NCBI GenBank assembly: GCA_015680685.1 | Contig: MNCI01013725.1 | Location: 74,165-94,316 of the forward strand | From: Gnetum montanum | Lineage: Eukaryota; Streptophyta; Gnetopsida; Gnetales; Gnetaceae | DNA length: 20,152 bases | Reading direction: 5' to 3' | Part shown: positions 1-8,709 of the stretch, one piece after another | Position numbering within the stretch: position 1 is the first letter of the stretch | Layout of the letters: the number at the start of each line of letters is the position of its first letter | The notes under the pieces: model-generated | What the model was told of the DNA's origin: nothing | Seen by the model: only the letters and a program-made list of their open reading frames with translations | The model's database searches: none | Program-made: the position numbers and the translations under genes

Positions 1-160
1 GAACTGTACTCTGCTTCGGCTGTAAGGTGATGATGTCCACGATTGCCAAAGCGCTGTTCTCTGTATCTCTGCTCCAAAGTGCTAAGTGCTCTGGTGCTCA
101 GAAATATGCTTTTGCTTCTCTAATTTTCCAACCTTCGTATCTTTGTCAATTGAGGTATTT

Positions 161-325
161 ATGGGCCGCGACGCTTCGCGAAAAAGGCGCAACCCTGATG
201 ACGTGGGTCCCGGATACTGCGGGCCCTGTTGGCATGATCATTTTAAGTCAGACTGTGACTACGCACAACACGCTCGTTTGCGTGTTGTGTGTGTGAAGAG
301 CAGGCACATGCTGAACGCGCTTTAA
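161..325 (+). CDS. small hypothetical ORF, basic with Cys/His cluster
   Basis: This is an ATG-to-TAA frame of 54 codons. The protein starts with a basic patch (GRDASRKRRNP) and continues with a Cys/His cluster (GYCGPCWHDHF, then DCDYAQH), loosely like a small zinc-binding motif. It also lies in an open frame running back to 86 without an upstream ATG. Shortly after the stop is tttcag (329-336), a good plant 3' splice-site match, so the region could instead be the end of an intron. No family was recognised and the length is within what chance allows. It sits in the CpG-rich segment just before the hairpins, and its 3' end overlaps one of them. It could be a real short exon, a captured gene fragment or noise. 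Confidence 0.2.
   Translation: MGRDASRKRRNPDDVGPGYCGPCWHDHFKSDCDYAQHARLRVVCVKSRHMLNAL
264..289. repeat. perfect 10-bp hairpin
   Basis: CACAACACGC (264-273) and GCGTGTTGTG (280-289) are exact reverse complements separated by six bases. It is the first of a run of hairpins that continues to about 830. Confidence 0.85.
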
Positions 326-340
326 TTGCTTTCAGGCTGT

Positions 341-417
341 ATTACACTCATTCGCGTTGTGTTGCGTGTATGAGCGTAATCTAGTGTAAAAACAATAAGC
401 TCAAAATTGTTTTACGC
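341..417. repeat. two consecutive inverted repeats
   Basis: ATTACACTCAT (341-351) pairs with ATGAGCGTAAT (370-380) with one mismatch. Immediately after, GTGTAAAAACAAT (384-396) pairs with ATTGTTTTACGC (406-417) with one mismatch and one bulge. The arms share the AGCGTAA/TTACGCT core of the 49-bp array that follows, so they look like diverged relatives of its units. Confidence 0.75.
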
Positions 418-656
418 TCACTATGCAACTGCGCGTAATGAAGCGTAAATAATGTACAACTTACGCTCACTACGCAGCTGCGCGTGGTGAAGCGTAAATA
501 ATGTATAACTTACGCTCACTACGCAGCTGCGTGTGGCAAAGCATAAACAACGTATAGCTTACGCTCACTACGCAGCTGCACGTAATGAAGCATAAACAAT
601 GTATAACTTACGCTCACTACGCAGCTGCGCGTAATGAAGCGTAAACAACGTGCAAC
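412..656. repeat. 49-bp tandem repeat, five copies, each an imperfect palindrome
   Basis: The unit begins TTACGCTCAC at 412, 461, 510, 559 and 608, an exact 49-base period. Each unit opens with TTACGCTCACTACGCAG and continues with CTGCGCGTAATGAAGCGTAA. The second half is the reverse complement of the first apart from a few single-base gaps, centred on GCAGCTGC. Each copy can therefore fold into a hairpin of roughly 37 bases, with the remaining 12 or so AT-rich bases as a linker. Copies differ at only a few positions, many of them C/T or G/A transitions. There are no unique spacers, so this is not a CRISPR-like array. The most likely explanations are an internal or subterminal repeat of a transposon, or a minisatellite grown from one palindrome. 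Confidence 0.95.
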
Positions 657-712
657 TTGAATGATAACATACGCAATGGTACGCACCGCCGCATAACGAG
701 CATAAAGACAAG

Positions 713-982
713 TTAATCATGTGCCACGAGAAAAAAAAAGAGCATCAAACTGTTGCGCTTCTCTAGACTCTGCCTTTGACTATTTTGGAGCTTATTATGC
801 TCATTACGCTGCCGTGCATAATAGAGCGTAAACTTGTCCTGGAACAAAGCTGATGCACGCTCTCGCTTGAATTGCGAATCTTTGCCTGAGGCCGACTCGT
901 AATTTTCACGGTGTTTCAGAAGAGTCTCTATTATATTCTTTAGTTGATTCTCTCTTTCTAAGCTCACCTTATTTTTTGCCAC
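713..982 (-). pseudogene. open frame continuing the gag relic, charged helical protein
   Basis: This minus-strand frame is open for 89 codons and lies in the same frame as the gag relic at higher coordinates, from which a single TAA (983-985) separates it. It has no ATG at its start. The first part (VAKNKVSLEREN, then a Leu/Glu/Lys-rich stretch) would suit the segment that follows the capsid-like region in Ty3/gypsy gag. The later part crosses the hairpin at 795-831 and the CpG-rich zone, so it may be a different sequence that happens to stay open. Read it as a probable gag continuation near its start and as uncertain beyond about position 900. Confidence 0.35.
795..831. repeat. outlying degenerate copy of the palindromic unit
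   Basis: TTATGCTCATTACGC (795-809) is followed by GTGCATAATAGAGCGTAA (814-831), the same arm-centre-arm plan as the 49-bp units with more mismatches. A still weaker relative, with TACGCA and GAGCATAAA arms, lies near 670-705. They extend the hairpin zone well beyond the regular array. Confidence 0.6.
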
Positions 983-2458
983 TTAGTCAATCAATCTCTG
1001 AATTCCATGGGCAGTCATTTCAAATAATCGACCTTGGGTGTAAACCCCAAGGATCTCTTTGGTCTTGTTTCATAACCCATCTACAATGTGCCTTAGTTAT
1101 TCCAATTGTGAGAATCCATGGCTTGGGCATCTATGCAACAGTGAATAGTACCTATCCATGTCTACATCAAGGGTTTCATGAGTTCCTTACTTGCATCCTT
1201 AGATTTTTTACCTTAAATTGGACACTCATGAGTAAGTTTGGTATTTGTTAATGAAAATTGCTAGCATGGTACTCCATCTTCTAATTGATTCAAATTTGAG
1301 TGATCTATACTAGATCTCTGCCTCTTTCACAAATGTTTATGGGAATAGTTTCAACTTCTACCAATCACTTTCAATATTCTATAGGGTATAGGCATTATGA
1401 AAAGCTTAGAGGTGGTGTTGTGGATTAACATTATAACCACCCTCAAATCTTAGCATGTTATTCATATCAAGCCATTTGATACAACTATCCCTCACATGCC
1501 TAGTCAAAATGTAAATAGCTTTTTGGATGTTAATCATGTTACAGGTTGCCAACATGGGTTCATCATCGTGATCAAGTTCATGTGCTCTGTTGTAGTAGTG
1601 CCTTCTTTTGTGCTTATACCTTTCACTATCTTCTCTTCAATCCCTGCATCTTCTTCATTCATATCCTTCATCTTCCTCATATAAATTTCTTGAGCGATAG
1701 TCATGGTAATCATGAGTTCTTCTCTCCTTCTATCATGGTCTTGGTGCCTTTGTCTCCTCCTATAAGAATCCACTGACAATCATAACAATGAGGATGAGAC
1801 AATAGTAAAAAATTTCTAACTTATCCTCCTTGCATGAATCATGTATTCTTTTCTATAAGATCTAGTAGAAACTCTTGGCCTTGATTCCTATCTATACTTT
1901 GAGTTAGTTACCTCCCTCATAGGTTTCTTTGCTAGGGTGAAATGCAATTAGAACCTTGATAGGTTCCTCCAATCAGATGATATGTGTCTGTGAATGGACT
2001 TCATGATTTCGATGGAGTTGCTTAGAGATGAATGCATCACCATGAAGCTCCTCTAAGACAATAGGAGAGTTGAATTTCTTTCCCTTATTCTGGACATGTT
2101 TGATTTTCATGGTAGCATCTCTCTTTACCTGCTCCTTAGTGGACTAATAAGGTCATGTCATGTGTTTGGTAACATGATACCTGTCAAGTGCCTTGCTTAG
2201 ATTCATGTCTCTTAGAGCTATCTAAAGCATGATGGGTGCTAAGTGTTTTGGAGGTAGAACAATGCTACCTTGAATATCTATCCACCTTAGTTGCCCATAT
2301 TGGTGAAAGATGAAAGTAAAATTAGGATAATAAGAATTGTGATGAGCATATGAGATCCTTGCTTGCATTGGCATACTCTATTCTTCTTCATTACTAATTT
2401 TGTCATTTCCTCTTTTTGTCTCCTTGGTAGGTGATGATGTATCCTTGTTTAAAGTCAT
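983..2458 (-). pseudogene. gag: decayed Ty3/gypsy-type gag
   Basis: The reading starts at an ATG on the minus strand (2458-2456; MTLNKD) and passes many stops and frame changes, so it is not functional. In order along the element there are a Lys/Glu-rich N-terminal part; a strongly charged linker (SYRRRQRHQDHDRRREE, about 1760-1710); a stretch ending GGYNVNPQHHL near 1420; then the recognisable capsid-type region. That region has KLFP (about 1355), YRSLKFESI..W (about 1310-1275), FINKYQT (about 1250), YYSLLHRCPSHGFSQ (about 1150-1110), RHIVDGL and YTQGRLFE (about 1095-1015), ending TAHGIQRLID at 986. This matches the plant gypsy gag order of KLFP, SI..W, F..K, CP.HG, DGL and G.F. No protease, reverse transcriptase or integrase follows, so the element is truncated where the CpG-rich segment begins. 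A primer-binding site lies about 115 bases upstream. Confidence 0.7.
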
Positions 2459-2544
2459 GTTGTGGTTTAATATGTTTAGTTAAGTATTCTTAATTTGTTA
2501 GGTTTTGAATTTTAACTTTGAATTCTAATAAAACGAACCTTGTA

Positions 2545-2702
2545 AAATCAATTACTCAACATACATTGACTTGTCCCTAGTAACGATGCCAATGATGAAT
2601 GGTGGAGCAATCCAACACCCAACCATACAAGTCACAGGCATTCATGCATGACTAGATCATAATCCATGGACAAGTCAATGTGAATATTCTAGTAATTGAT
2701 TT
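2545..2702. repeat. inverted repeat enclosing the primer-binding site
   Basis: AAATCAATTACT (2545-2556) is the exact reverse complement of 2691-2702, and ACATTGACTTGTCC (2563-2576) is the exact reverse complement of 2668-2681. The two stems, 12 and 14 bp, are separated by an internal loop of 6 and 9 bases, and about 91 bases lie in the terminal loop. In the minus-strand element one arm falls inside the LTR (U5) and the other in the leader directly after the primer-binding site, which sits between them. This is the geometry of the U5-leader stem known near retroviral and retrotransposon primer-binding sites. A chance foldback is possible but unlikely given 26 paired bases. Confidence 0.8.
2574..2591 (-). 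promoter_or_regulatory. primer-binding site, tRNA-Asp-like
   Basis: On the minus strand this reads TGGCATCGTTACTAGGGA. The common plant gypsy primer-binding site complementary to the tRNA-Asp 3' end is, from memory, TGGCGCCGTTGCCGGGGA. The two agree at 13 of 18 positions, and all five differences are transitions, as expected from decay of methylated DNA. One base separates it from the proposed LTR end, and the gag ATG lies downstream in the same orientation. Confidence 0.65.
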
Positions 2703-2937
2703 AAGTTCGAGACCATTGTCTTTCCATGTGGAGCTAGTGAAGTCTATGTGTATGGTTTAGCTTACCATGAGGCATATGATAACTGATATTGTTGGACAAT
2801 TATTACTCCTAGTGAACATGATGAAATGGAAATAGTTTTTAAGTCTAAGTAAAAAAATAAATGAATTTATTTTATCCTATGATGATGGATATCTAGTCTT
2901 GATCTATTTTACATGACTTGGACTCATGTAGTCATCA
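2593..2937 (-). mobile_element. candidate 5' LTR of the gypsy-type element
   Basis: Read on the plus strand, the segment starts TGATGA next to the primer-binding site and could end TCATCA (2932-2937), giving the TG...CA ends and a 6-bp terminal inverted repeat expected of an LTR, 345 bp long. The inner end is fairly firm because of the adjacent primer-binding site. The outer end is a guess: other CATCA and CA ends exist further right, and no second LTR or target-site duplication is available in the window. Confidence 0.45.
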
Positions 2938-2944
2938 CGGGGAT

Positions 2945-2992
2945 TACCAAGTATACCACTACTATGGGTACCAAGTGATAACACTACTGGGT
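2945..2992. repeat. two-copy 24-bp tandem repeat
   Basis: TACCAAGT..AC.ACTACT..GGG occurs at 2945 and again at 2969 with a few differences. It lies just outside the proposed LTR end. Confidence 0.6.
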
Positions 2993-3479
2993 TCGAGATA
3001 ACTACAATTAGTGCTTGAAACTAATCATATCCATACCACTTACTTTTAACATGTAAAATAAAGTGCTTGTACAATAAATTATTAGGGGAAATAGGAACAA
3101 TTATTATAAGTAAATAAAAAGAAAACTAAGTGGATGCTACAATGATGATAAGAAATCTCAATCTTTATTGTCAGTTATGAATTGTATCCAAGTACAATTC
3201 ACTCGAATAAAGACATTGTACAATCACTCAACACCACAATATAGGCATACACTTTTAAGTGTTAAAGACTAAATTCATGAAAATAAACTAAAAGAGTTTC
3301 ACTACTATATAATAAAATCTATTGCAAATCCATGCACCTAAGTGTTGTATTTGTAGGTTGGCACGCACCCTACAATATGGCATATGCAATGACATAGCTT
3401 GTGCTATAATATCAAATCTATGATATTGTAGCCAAATAAAATTTAACTTTATCAATCATCATACCACCAATCAAGAACT
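2993..3479. other. AT-rich DNA with nothing recognised
   Basis: No gene-like frame is visible. The one local structure is a short hairpin at about 3352-3375 (TGTAGG and CCTACA arms). Confidence 0.5.
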
Positions 3480-6180
3480 TGTCAATGAGTATCAAGCTTT
3501 GCAAACAACAAGAAGTCAAGGAACACATGCATGCAACAAGTCAATTCATTAAAGAATATAGATTAAAGTTAAGTCCTAAAGAAAGTGAAGTTACTACATA
3601 TCAAGAAGATCTTATAGTATTATGAAAAGAAATGGATTTTTTAAATTCCACTATGCTATAAAAAGAATTAGACATTTTATCACTACCTTCTTCAGAAGCA
3701 TCAACTGATATTATTATTACTAATGTTATTCAACATATCACTAAATGCCCATCTTCCCCTATTATTGTCCTATTTGAAGTCCAAGCTTAATTCCTTGAAT
3801 TATCCTCTTCGATTTCTAAACTGAAGTCTACCTTATATATTCCTCATACTGGTACTCCATAATGTGTTATTTTCTTGATGATGAATATATTTTTAATTCT
3901 TGTGTTCATGATGTGTCACACATAGGCTAGTCTAGTTTCTTGAGTGAGATGAAAATTTCATTTGAAAGGTTAAGATGGTTAAAAATAAAAAATACTTAAG
4001 AATCAATATTTTGTAAAGTCCATAGAATTAAGACAATAACTCATAAAAATGAAATAGGCTAAGTTCCCAGTGAACTAGCCGAAGTTCAAGCAAGTTTAGA
4101 AGAGATTACAAAGAATTCCAAATAAGTAATTAAGGAGAATGATACATATCATTAAGAGTTATGAATTTTGTAAGGTGATATATAACATGTTAAGTTTTCT
4201 TATGGACTTATATCCTTAGGTAATTAGAGTTATCCAATCAACGTAAAACCAAACTCTAACAAGTTTTGATAATATTTTGATCATAAAGCCTCTTTATCAT
4301 TTAATTTTTCTTTTCAAGATATTTACTCATTTCCTAATTAACTATTTAGAGGAGAATATGATTGTTTTAATGCTATTATATAACAAAAACTTTTCTAATT
4401 TACTCTTTAAAAACTTGTAGAGGATATTAAAAAGCTATCATCTAGCAAAGCTATAGATTCAAATGGTTTATATGCAGAATTATTAAAGTTAACAACACCT
4501 GCTATCCATAGAGAAATTTAATATAGATTAATTTAACAATGGATCAAGGATTAGATTAATATGTAAAAACTAGTAAAGTTGTCTTCTAATATAAAAAGGG
4601 GGATAAAAATAATTTGAACAATTATCAAATGATCATTGTGAGTAATATTTTTGCCTAGTTGTTAGGAACTTTGGTAGAAAAGAGAATCAGTTCTTGGGCT
4701 AACATGAACTAGGTTAGGACAATATGTCAAGTAATTTTTACATAAAACTATGGTTGCAATTGTATAAAATTGGCCTTCCTTTAGATTTTGTTGCAGCAAC
4801 TCAAAGATTGTATGAGTAAGAAATTATTGAAATTATAAATAGCAATTCAAAGAAAAATTTCAATTCTAAAGAAAAATTGTAGTTAACCAAGGTTGTTCAC
4901 TTTTTCTAACTCTCTTTGGTATTTTTATTAATGAAATGCAAGAATGGTTATATAACAAGAAAGATAGTCATGGTATCAAAATTGGATCCCATGTAGTAAA
5001 TCTTCTTTTAAATGCAAATAATGTTTCCCTAATCTCCACTCTTATAGAAGGTATACAAAATATGTTGCAAATTTTATAAGGTTATTATTACTTATCTAGT
5101 CTTCTAGTGAATGTATATAAAACAAAATTGATGATCTATGGTACAAGAAATCCATGTTCTAAATTTTATTTTGGAGGGTTCAATGTGTAAAGAGTAGATT
5201 CTTTTAAATATTTTAGTCACATTTATTTGAATAATTACATGTGAGGGAAGTGCATCAAAGAAAGAATAGCAAGAGGTTTCAAGACTTTGTATGCTTCAAA
5301 AGCAAGTGCAATGATTTACAACTCTAAGTTTGGAAGGTTAGAAAATAAAATTTTTAAACTATTATCTATCCTCTTGTATTGGATGGATGTGTTGTTTGGG
5401 AATCCAAACCTGAAACCAAACTTTGAAAAGATATTAAAAGAGTGTAAAAAAAAGGGTTTTTTCTCAATAAGTTAAAGGTGAAGATGCAAATAGCTTACTC
5501 AATTTCATCATGTGAATGTGGTTTATCACTTTTAGAAGTAGAGTCCATGTACCAGTTCATTACATACACTCATAGTTTACATAACGTAAGCCAAGAAAAA
5601 TTTTCTAGAGTAGTTTATGAGGATTCATGAGATCATGGATTGTATTTTTAGGAAATGAAATGGTTTAGAAAATAAAATATCACCTGGAAGAATGTACAGC
5701 AAAATCCTAAGCATATTCACTAGCTACTTAAGTGGAGTTTGTTAACATAATTGTAATATAATTTTATAGGTCAAAAATAATTTCATAATTAGACTTAATA
5801 AACTAGAAACAAAAGTTCATTATCCCTCAACTACTATTCTAATCAGCTATTAGAGTATCATAAAAAATGTTACCTAAGTTCACATCATCTTAGACTTAAA
5901 AGTGGAAGATGCATTTAACTCCCCTTTAAAAAGTACATTTGTAGATTATGCAAGTTAGAAGCATTTGAAGATGAGCTACATGTGTTTCTTTTCTATTTTG
6001 TGACCACCCATTTGAGATAAGTTTAAAATTTTGTAGCAAAAAACTTGTATTGTTTATTTTTATTACCCCCATTAGTGCTTAGTCAATATGCAAAGTCTAT
6101 CTTTCTTTTTCATGAAAATGTAATCTCTATCCAATAGATTTTATGGATCTTTGGATGTAATAAAGATTAAATTTCAATTT
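3480..6180 (+). mobile_element. decayed LINE of a non-L1 plant type
   Basis: The boundaries are approximate. A broken reverse transcriptase runs from about 4300 to 6010, preceded by degenerate coding-like sequence (ELAEVQASLEEITKNS around 4080-4125). After the C-terminal Cys/His region, about 170 bases of non-coding sequence lead to a tail with AATAAAG near 6160, like a LINE 3' end. I saw no endonuclease motif upstream, so the copy is probably 5' truncated, as is usual for LINEs. The motifs (KKGDKN..NNYQ, LLGTLVEKRISSW, FINEMQEWL) differ from those of the second LINE at 7640-16553, so two lineages are present. Confidence 0.7.
4414..6010 (+). pseudogene. broken LINE reverse transcriptase
   Basis: Family motifs appear in order across several stops and frameshifts: VEDIKKLSSSKAIDSNG (4417-4467; intact families read about KAPGPDG), AELLK (to 4488), YKKGDKNNLNNYQ (4590-4628), LLGTLVEKRISSW (about 4660-4697), GLPLDFVAATQRLYE (about 4770-4818), FINEMQEWLYN (about 4926-4960), a YxDD-box position, KTKLMIYG (about 5120-5145), FKYFSH (about 5200), ARGFKTLYASKA (about 5270-5305), and near the end LSSHHLRLKSGR (about 5879-5910) followed by CRLCK...EDELHV (about 5945-5990), the usual C-terminal zinc-finger-like end. 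The catalytic box reads NANN (5011-5022), so both aspartates are lost. The enzyme would have used LINE RNA as template for target-primed reverse transcription. This copy is dead. Confidence 0.75.
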
Positions 6181-7640
6181 TGATATTCTATTATTTATTT
6201 AAAAATAAATACATTACTCAAATATCCAAAATTTTTACCTCTTTTATAGTTTACAAAAATGCAAAGTGTACAAAAATTATTTTTCAATTACCATTTAGAG
6301 AACTATGTCATCTTCCATGACAGGTTTCTCTTCTAGGTTTTCCTTCACTTCTTTGGGCTCTCTATATTCAAATGTAGAAAGACTTAAAACTCCTTTAGCA
6401 AGAAAGAGTATTTTTTTCTCCTATCTATAGAGCATATAAGATCAAGCCAAAATTTTAAGGATATGGGTTGAGCAAAGATTTTAATTAAATATTTCAAAAT
6501 CCAAAAATCTAATAAAAGTTTTTAGAATTCCAAATACTTTATATTTAATCTAGAAATCTATAAATGATATGTCTTGGTATATTTTGAAAATAAATTGGTA
6601 TAACCTCACTACGAGCATCATATTCCTAAGTGACTTAAATTGAGTCTTTAATGATTAGATCTACGCAATAGCCTCACTACTAACATCTTTAACAACTAAC
6701 ATGATAGATAGCTTAGAAGAACATATCTTGTCTATGTTTCACCATATATCATTAGAGTTAATTACGCAGTGTCATGATCTTGATTAAGTCCTGAGTTGTA
6801 CATGAACTTGTGAATCAAAATCCATGGTTGGAAATTCATATCAACTCTTGTTTCCATGAGATGGATCTGCTAAGAAACACATTACCACTATTACATGTAG
6901 ATGAGGGTATTTCAAAAATTTTCAGTTTGCACTACCAATTGAGCAAAACTCAATCACAAATACAATATTATATCTTATTTTATTTCATGTTTTCATCTCT
7001 AAATATTTTTTGAAAATAACAAAAATTCCATAAAATAGTCAACTCTATTTTGTTGGGACAAGGCTAGAATCATGATGATGAAGAACTAAAATTCCACAAA
7101 ATTAATGTAAAATCGCATCATATATCAAAGACTAATCCAAAATAATCATAAAATACTCAAGCAACACATTAAATAGAGTTTTTAGATATGCTATAAAATT
7201 TACAAAAGCTATTTAAAATAAACTAGATGGAATTTCAATATAGTTTTTAAATAAAACAAACCCAAAATGACACTAATTAGATAGAATCTTGGCCTAATAA
7301 TCAAAATAATAAAATAATACCAAGGAATCAGTTGACAAAAAGTAGGTAAAAAATCCACAAAAAAAAATAGGATAGCATCATGGCTAGAAAAGTTAGATAA
7401 GCCTTCTTACAAAATTTCTAGAGCAATTGGGAGAGATGATTGTGTCTTCAAGTAAGGGTAAGGGATATGAAACCATGAGAGGTTAAGATAGTAGAGGCTT
7501 AGGTGCAAGGTAGGATGAGCTAAAAGATAGGTAAGAATGCATAGGATAGAAGAATAAGGAGAATCTAAAGAGGTGAAGATCAAAGGAGTAGAAGAATCAA
7601 AAGGTGGCCTCAAAAGGCTTCAAGATTGTTAGATCTAGGG
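6181..7640. other. AT-rich intergenic DNA between the two LINEs
   Basis: No recognisable gene. There is a weak minus-strand coding-like remnant at 6298-6515 (listed separately) and a purine-rich plus strand from about 7430 to 7620 that may already belong to the 5' end of the next LINE. A plus-strand frame at 6810-7013 (67 codons) has no recognised motif and looks like chance. Confidence 0.45.
6298..6515 (-). pseudogene. possible coding remnant broken at an A7 run
   Basis: On the minus strand an open stretch (about 6515 to 6422, including PISLKFWLDLICSIDRR) runs into a stop, while a second frame starting just after a run of seven A (6411-6417) stays open to a TAA near 6298. The second part ends with a charged tail (REPKEVKENLEEKPVMEDD). 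A single lost base in the A run would explain the break. No family is recognised, and AT-rich DNA gives such frames by chance. Confidence 0.2.
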
Positions 7641-7779
7641 TTATGAATATCCTCAAATGATCATTTGAAAAGGTGGTGTTGGGATTATTGTAGCATAGAA
7701 CAAACACCCAAAAGATCTCTCTAAGGATGAAGCAATGCAATAGGCAAGAGAAAATCTAAAAGTATTGAAGAAGGAGAAC

Positions 7780-8193
7780 ATATTCCACATCTCAATACCA
7801 AAGTAGATTTCACAAAGTCAAGCACATAGGTATGCTCATACTTTGGTTGGATTTTTTCTAGTTGGGTTCTAATGTTAGAGAAAATCACTCAATGGGCACA
7901 TAAACTACGGTCAAGTAATGTCCTAAAAATAATGCCAATGAATGGTAAAAATAATTTTTTTCTCATTCAATTTAGAGTAGGCCATGAATGCACTCTTGGT
8001 CAATGGGTTATGACCTTTTAGAAGCAAATATTATTTGTTGAGAAATGGATCCCTAATATGTCTTTGAAGGAAAATGAACAACACAAAGTTTTGCATCATT
8101 TTCTTATTTAGATTTGAATTCTAAGATTCCCTAAGAAGTTGTGGGCTAGATAAGTGTTTTTATTCATTGGAAAACTATTTGAAACTTTTATCA
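7780..8193 (+). pseudogene. LINE ORF1, N-terminal half (DUF4283-like)
   Basis: ORF1 proteins of plant LINEs bind the element RNA as a chaperone-like partner of ORF2. Here a plus-strand frame reads NTKVDFTKS (about 7796), then SSNVLKIMPMNGKNNFFLI (about 7913-7970), LGQWVMTF, one stop, and KQILFVEKWIPNMSL (about 8022-8067). That is the pattern of the DUF4283 domain (a leading VLKIMP-type strand, FF..F, W, then a W.PN end). After a frameshift, FPKKLW and VFLFIGKLFETFITI (to about 8197) correspond to the following IGk.LG.fi.iD segment. Reading stops at that point and resumes near 10440, across the proposed insertion. Confidence 0.6.
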
Positions 8194-8709
8194 CTATCAC
8201 ACCCCAAAATTTTTCATAGTAATTCTTTTAATTTACCTTAATTAACTTAGAATCCCAAACCAGCAAACACACTCAAGCATTATGCTCTTCCAATCATTCT
8301 ATTAATTATAACAGAAGAAAGGGATCAAGGGGGGTATTGTTATTATTAGAAGAAAAATAAAATCAACCCTTATGCAACATGGATGCAAGTATTACAACAA
8401 CATAGAAAATTCCAACAATTAGATCCTTCAATATTTAGCCATCGTGTTGTACTAGTTACTTCATCCTTCTACTTCTAGCACTTGTACTAGCTTCACCTAC
8501 ATGCATCATCATTTAGAAAGATTTAGTGCTCTCTAAATAGTCAAATCCACCTTGTTGTCCCCTTTAAGGCATTACTGAAGTTGGCCAACATAGCTACAAC
8601 AAACTATTAGATAATACTATTGAATTCATAAACAAAGCATAGACTTACCACATAAGACCCCTTGATATCCTATCTACGCTTCTATCCTACCCACAACTAG
8701 CTCATCATG

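Larger units (their letters stand above)
1..905. other. CpG-rich, hairpin-rich segment of unknown origin
   Basis: This stretch is clearly richer in CpG (for example gccgcgacgcttcgcg near 165-180) than the rest of the window, which is AT-rich and CpG-poor. It contains a tandem array of palindromic units, several related hairpins and one small Cys/His-bearing ORF. The right boundary is approximate: CpG density falls off between about 860 and 985, where the gag relic of the neighbouring retrotransposon becomes readable. I do not recognise the family. Retained CpG suggests either a younger insertion or an unmethylated region. Alternating copies of an AGCGTAA/TTACGCT motif resemble the subterminal repeats of some DNA transposons, but no terminal inverted repeat is visible because the segment runs off the left edge. 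Confidence 0.55.

Noticed and set aside
214-222. CGPC resembling a thioredoxin active site
   Set aside because: The ORF is only 54 codons with no thioredoxin fold around the motif, and the flanking residues (Y before, W-H-D after) do not fit.
412-656. CRISPR-like array
   Set aside because: The units are contiguous 49-bp tandem copies with no unique spacers, and the window looks like a plant nuclear genome.
976-1251. 91-codon plus-strand ORF
   Set aside because: It starts without ATG and is antisense to the best-supported part of gag.
1496-1776. two plus-strand ORFs
   Set aside because: They are shadows of the minus-strand gag relic, which has recognisable motifs.
3352-3375. TGTAGG...CCTACA as the outer LTR end
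   Set aside because: It is a single short hairpin with no matching sequence at the primer-binding-site end; TGATGA/TCATCA fits the inner LTR end better.
7407-7613. 68-codon minus-strand ORF
   Set aside because: It is opposite a purine-rich plus strand at the likely 5' region of the L1-like LINE; its Leu/Ser/Pro/Tyr-rich sequence is explained by composition.
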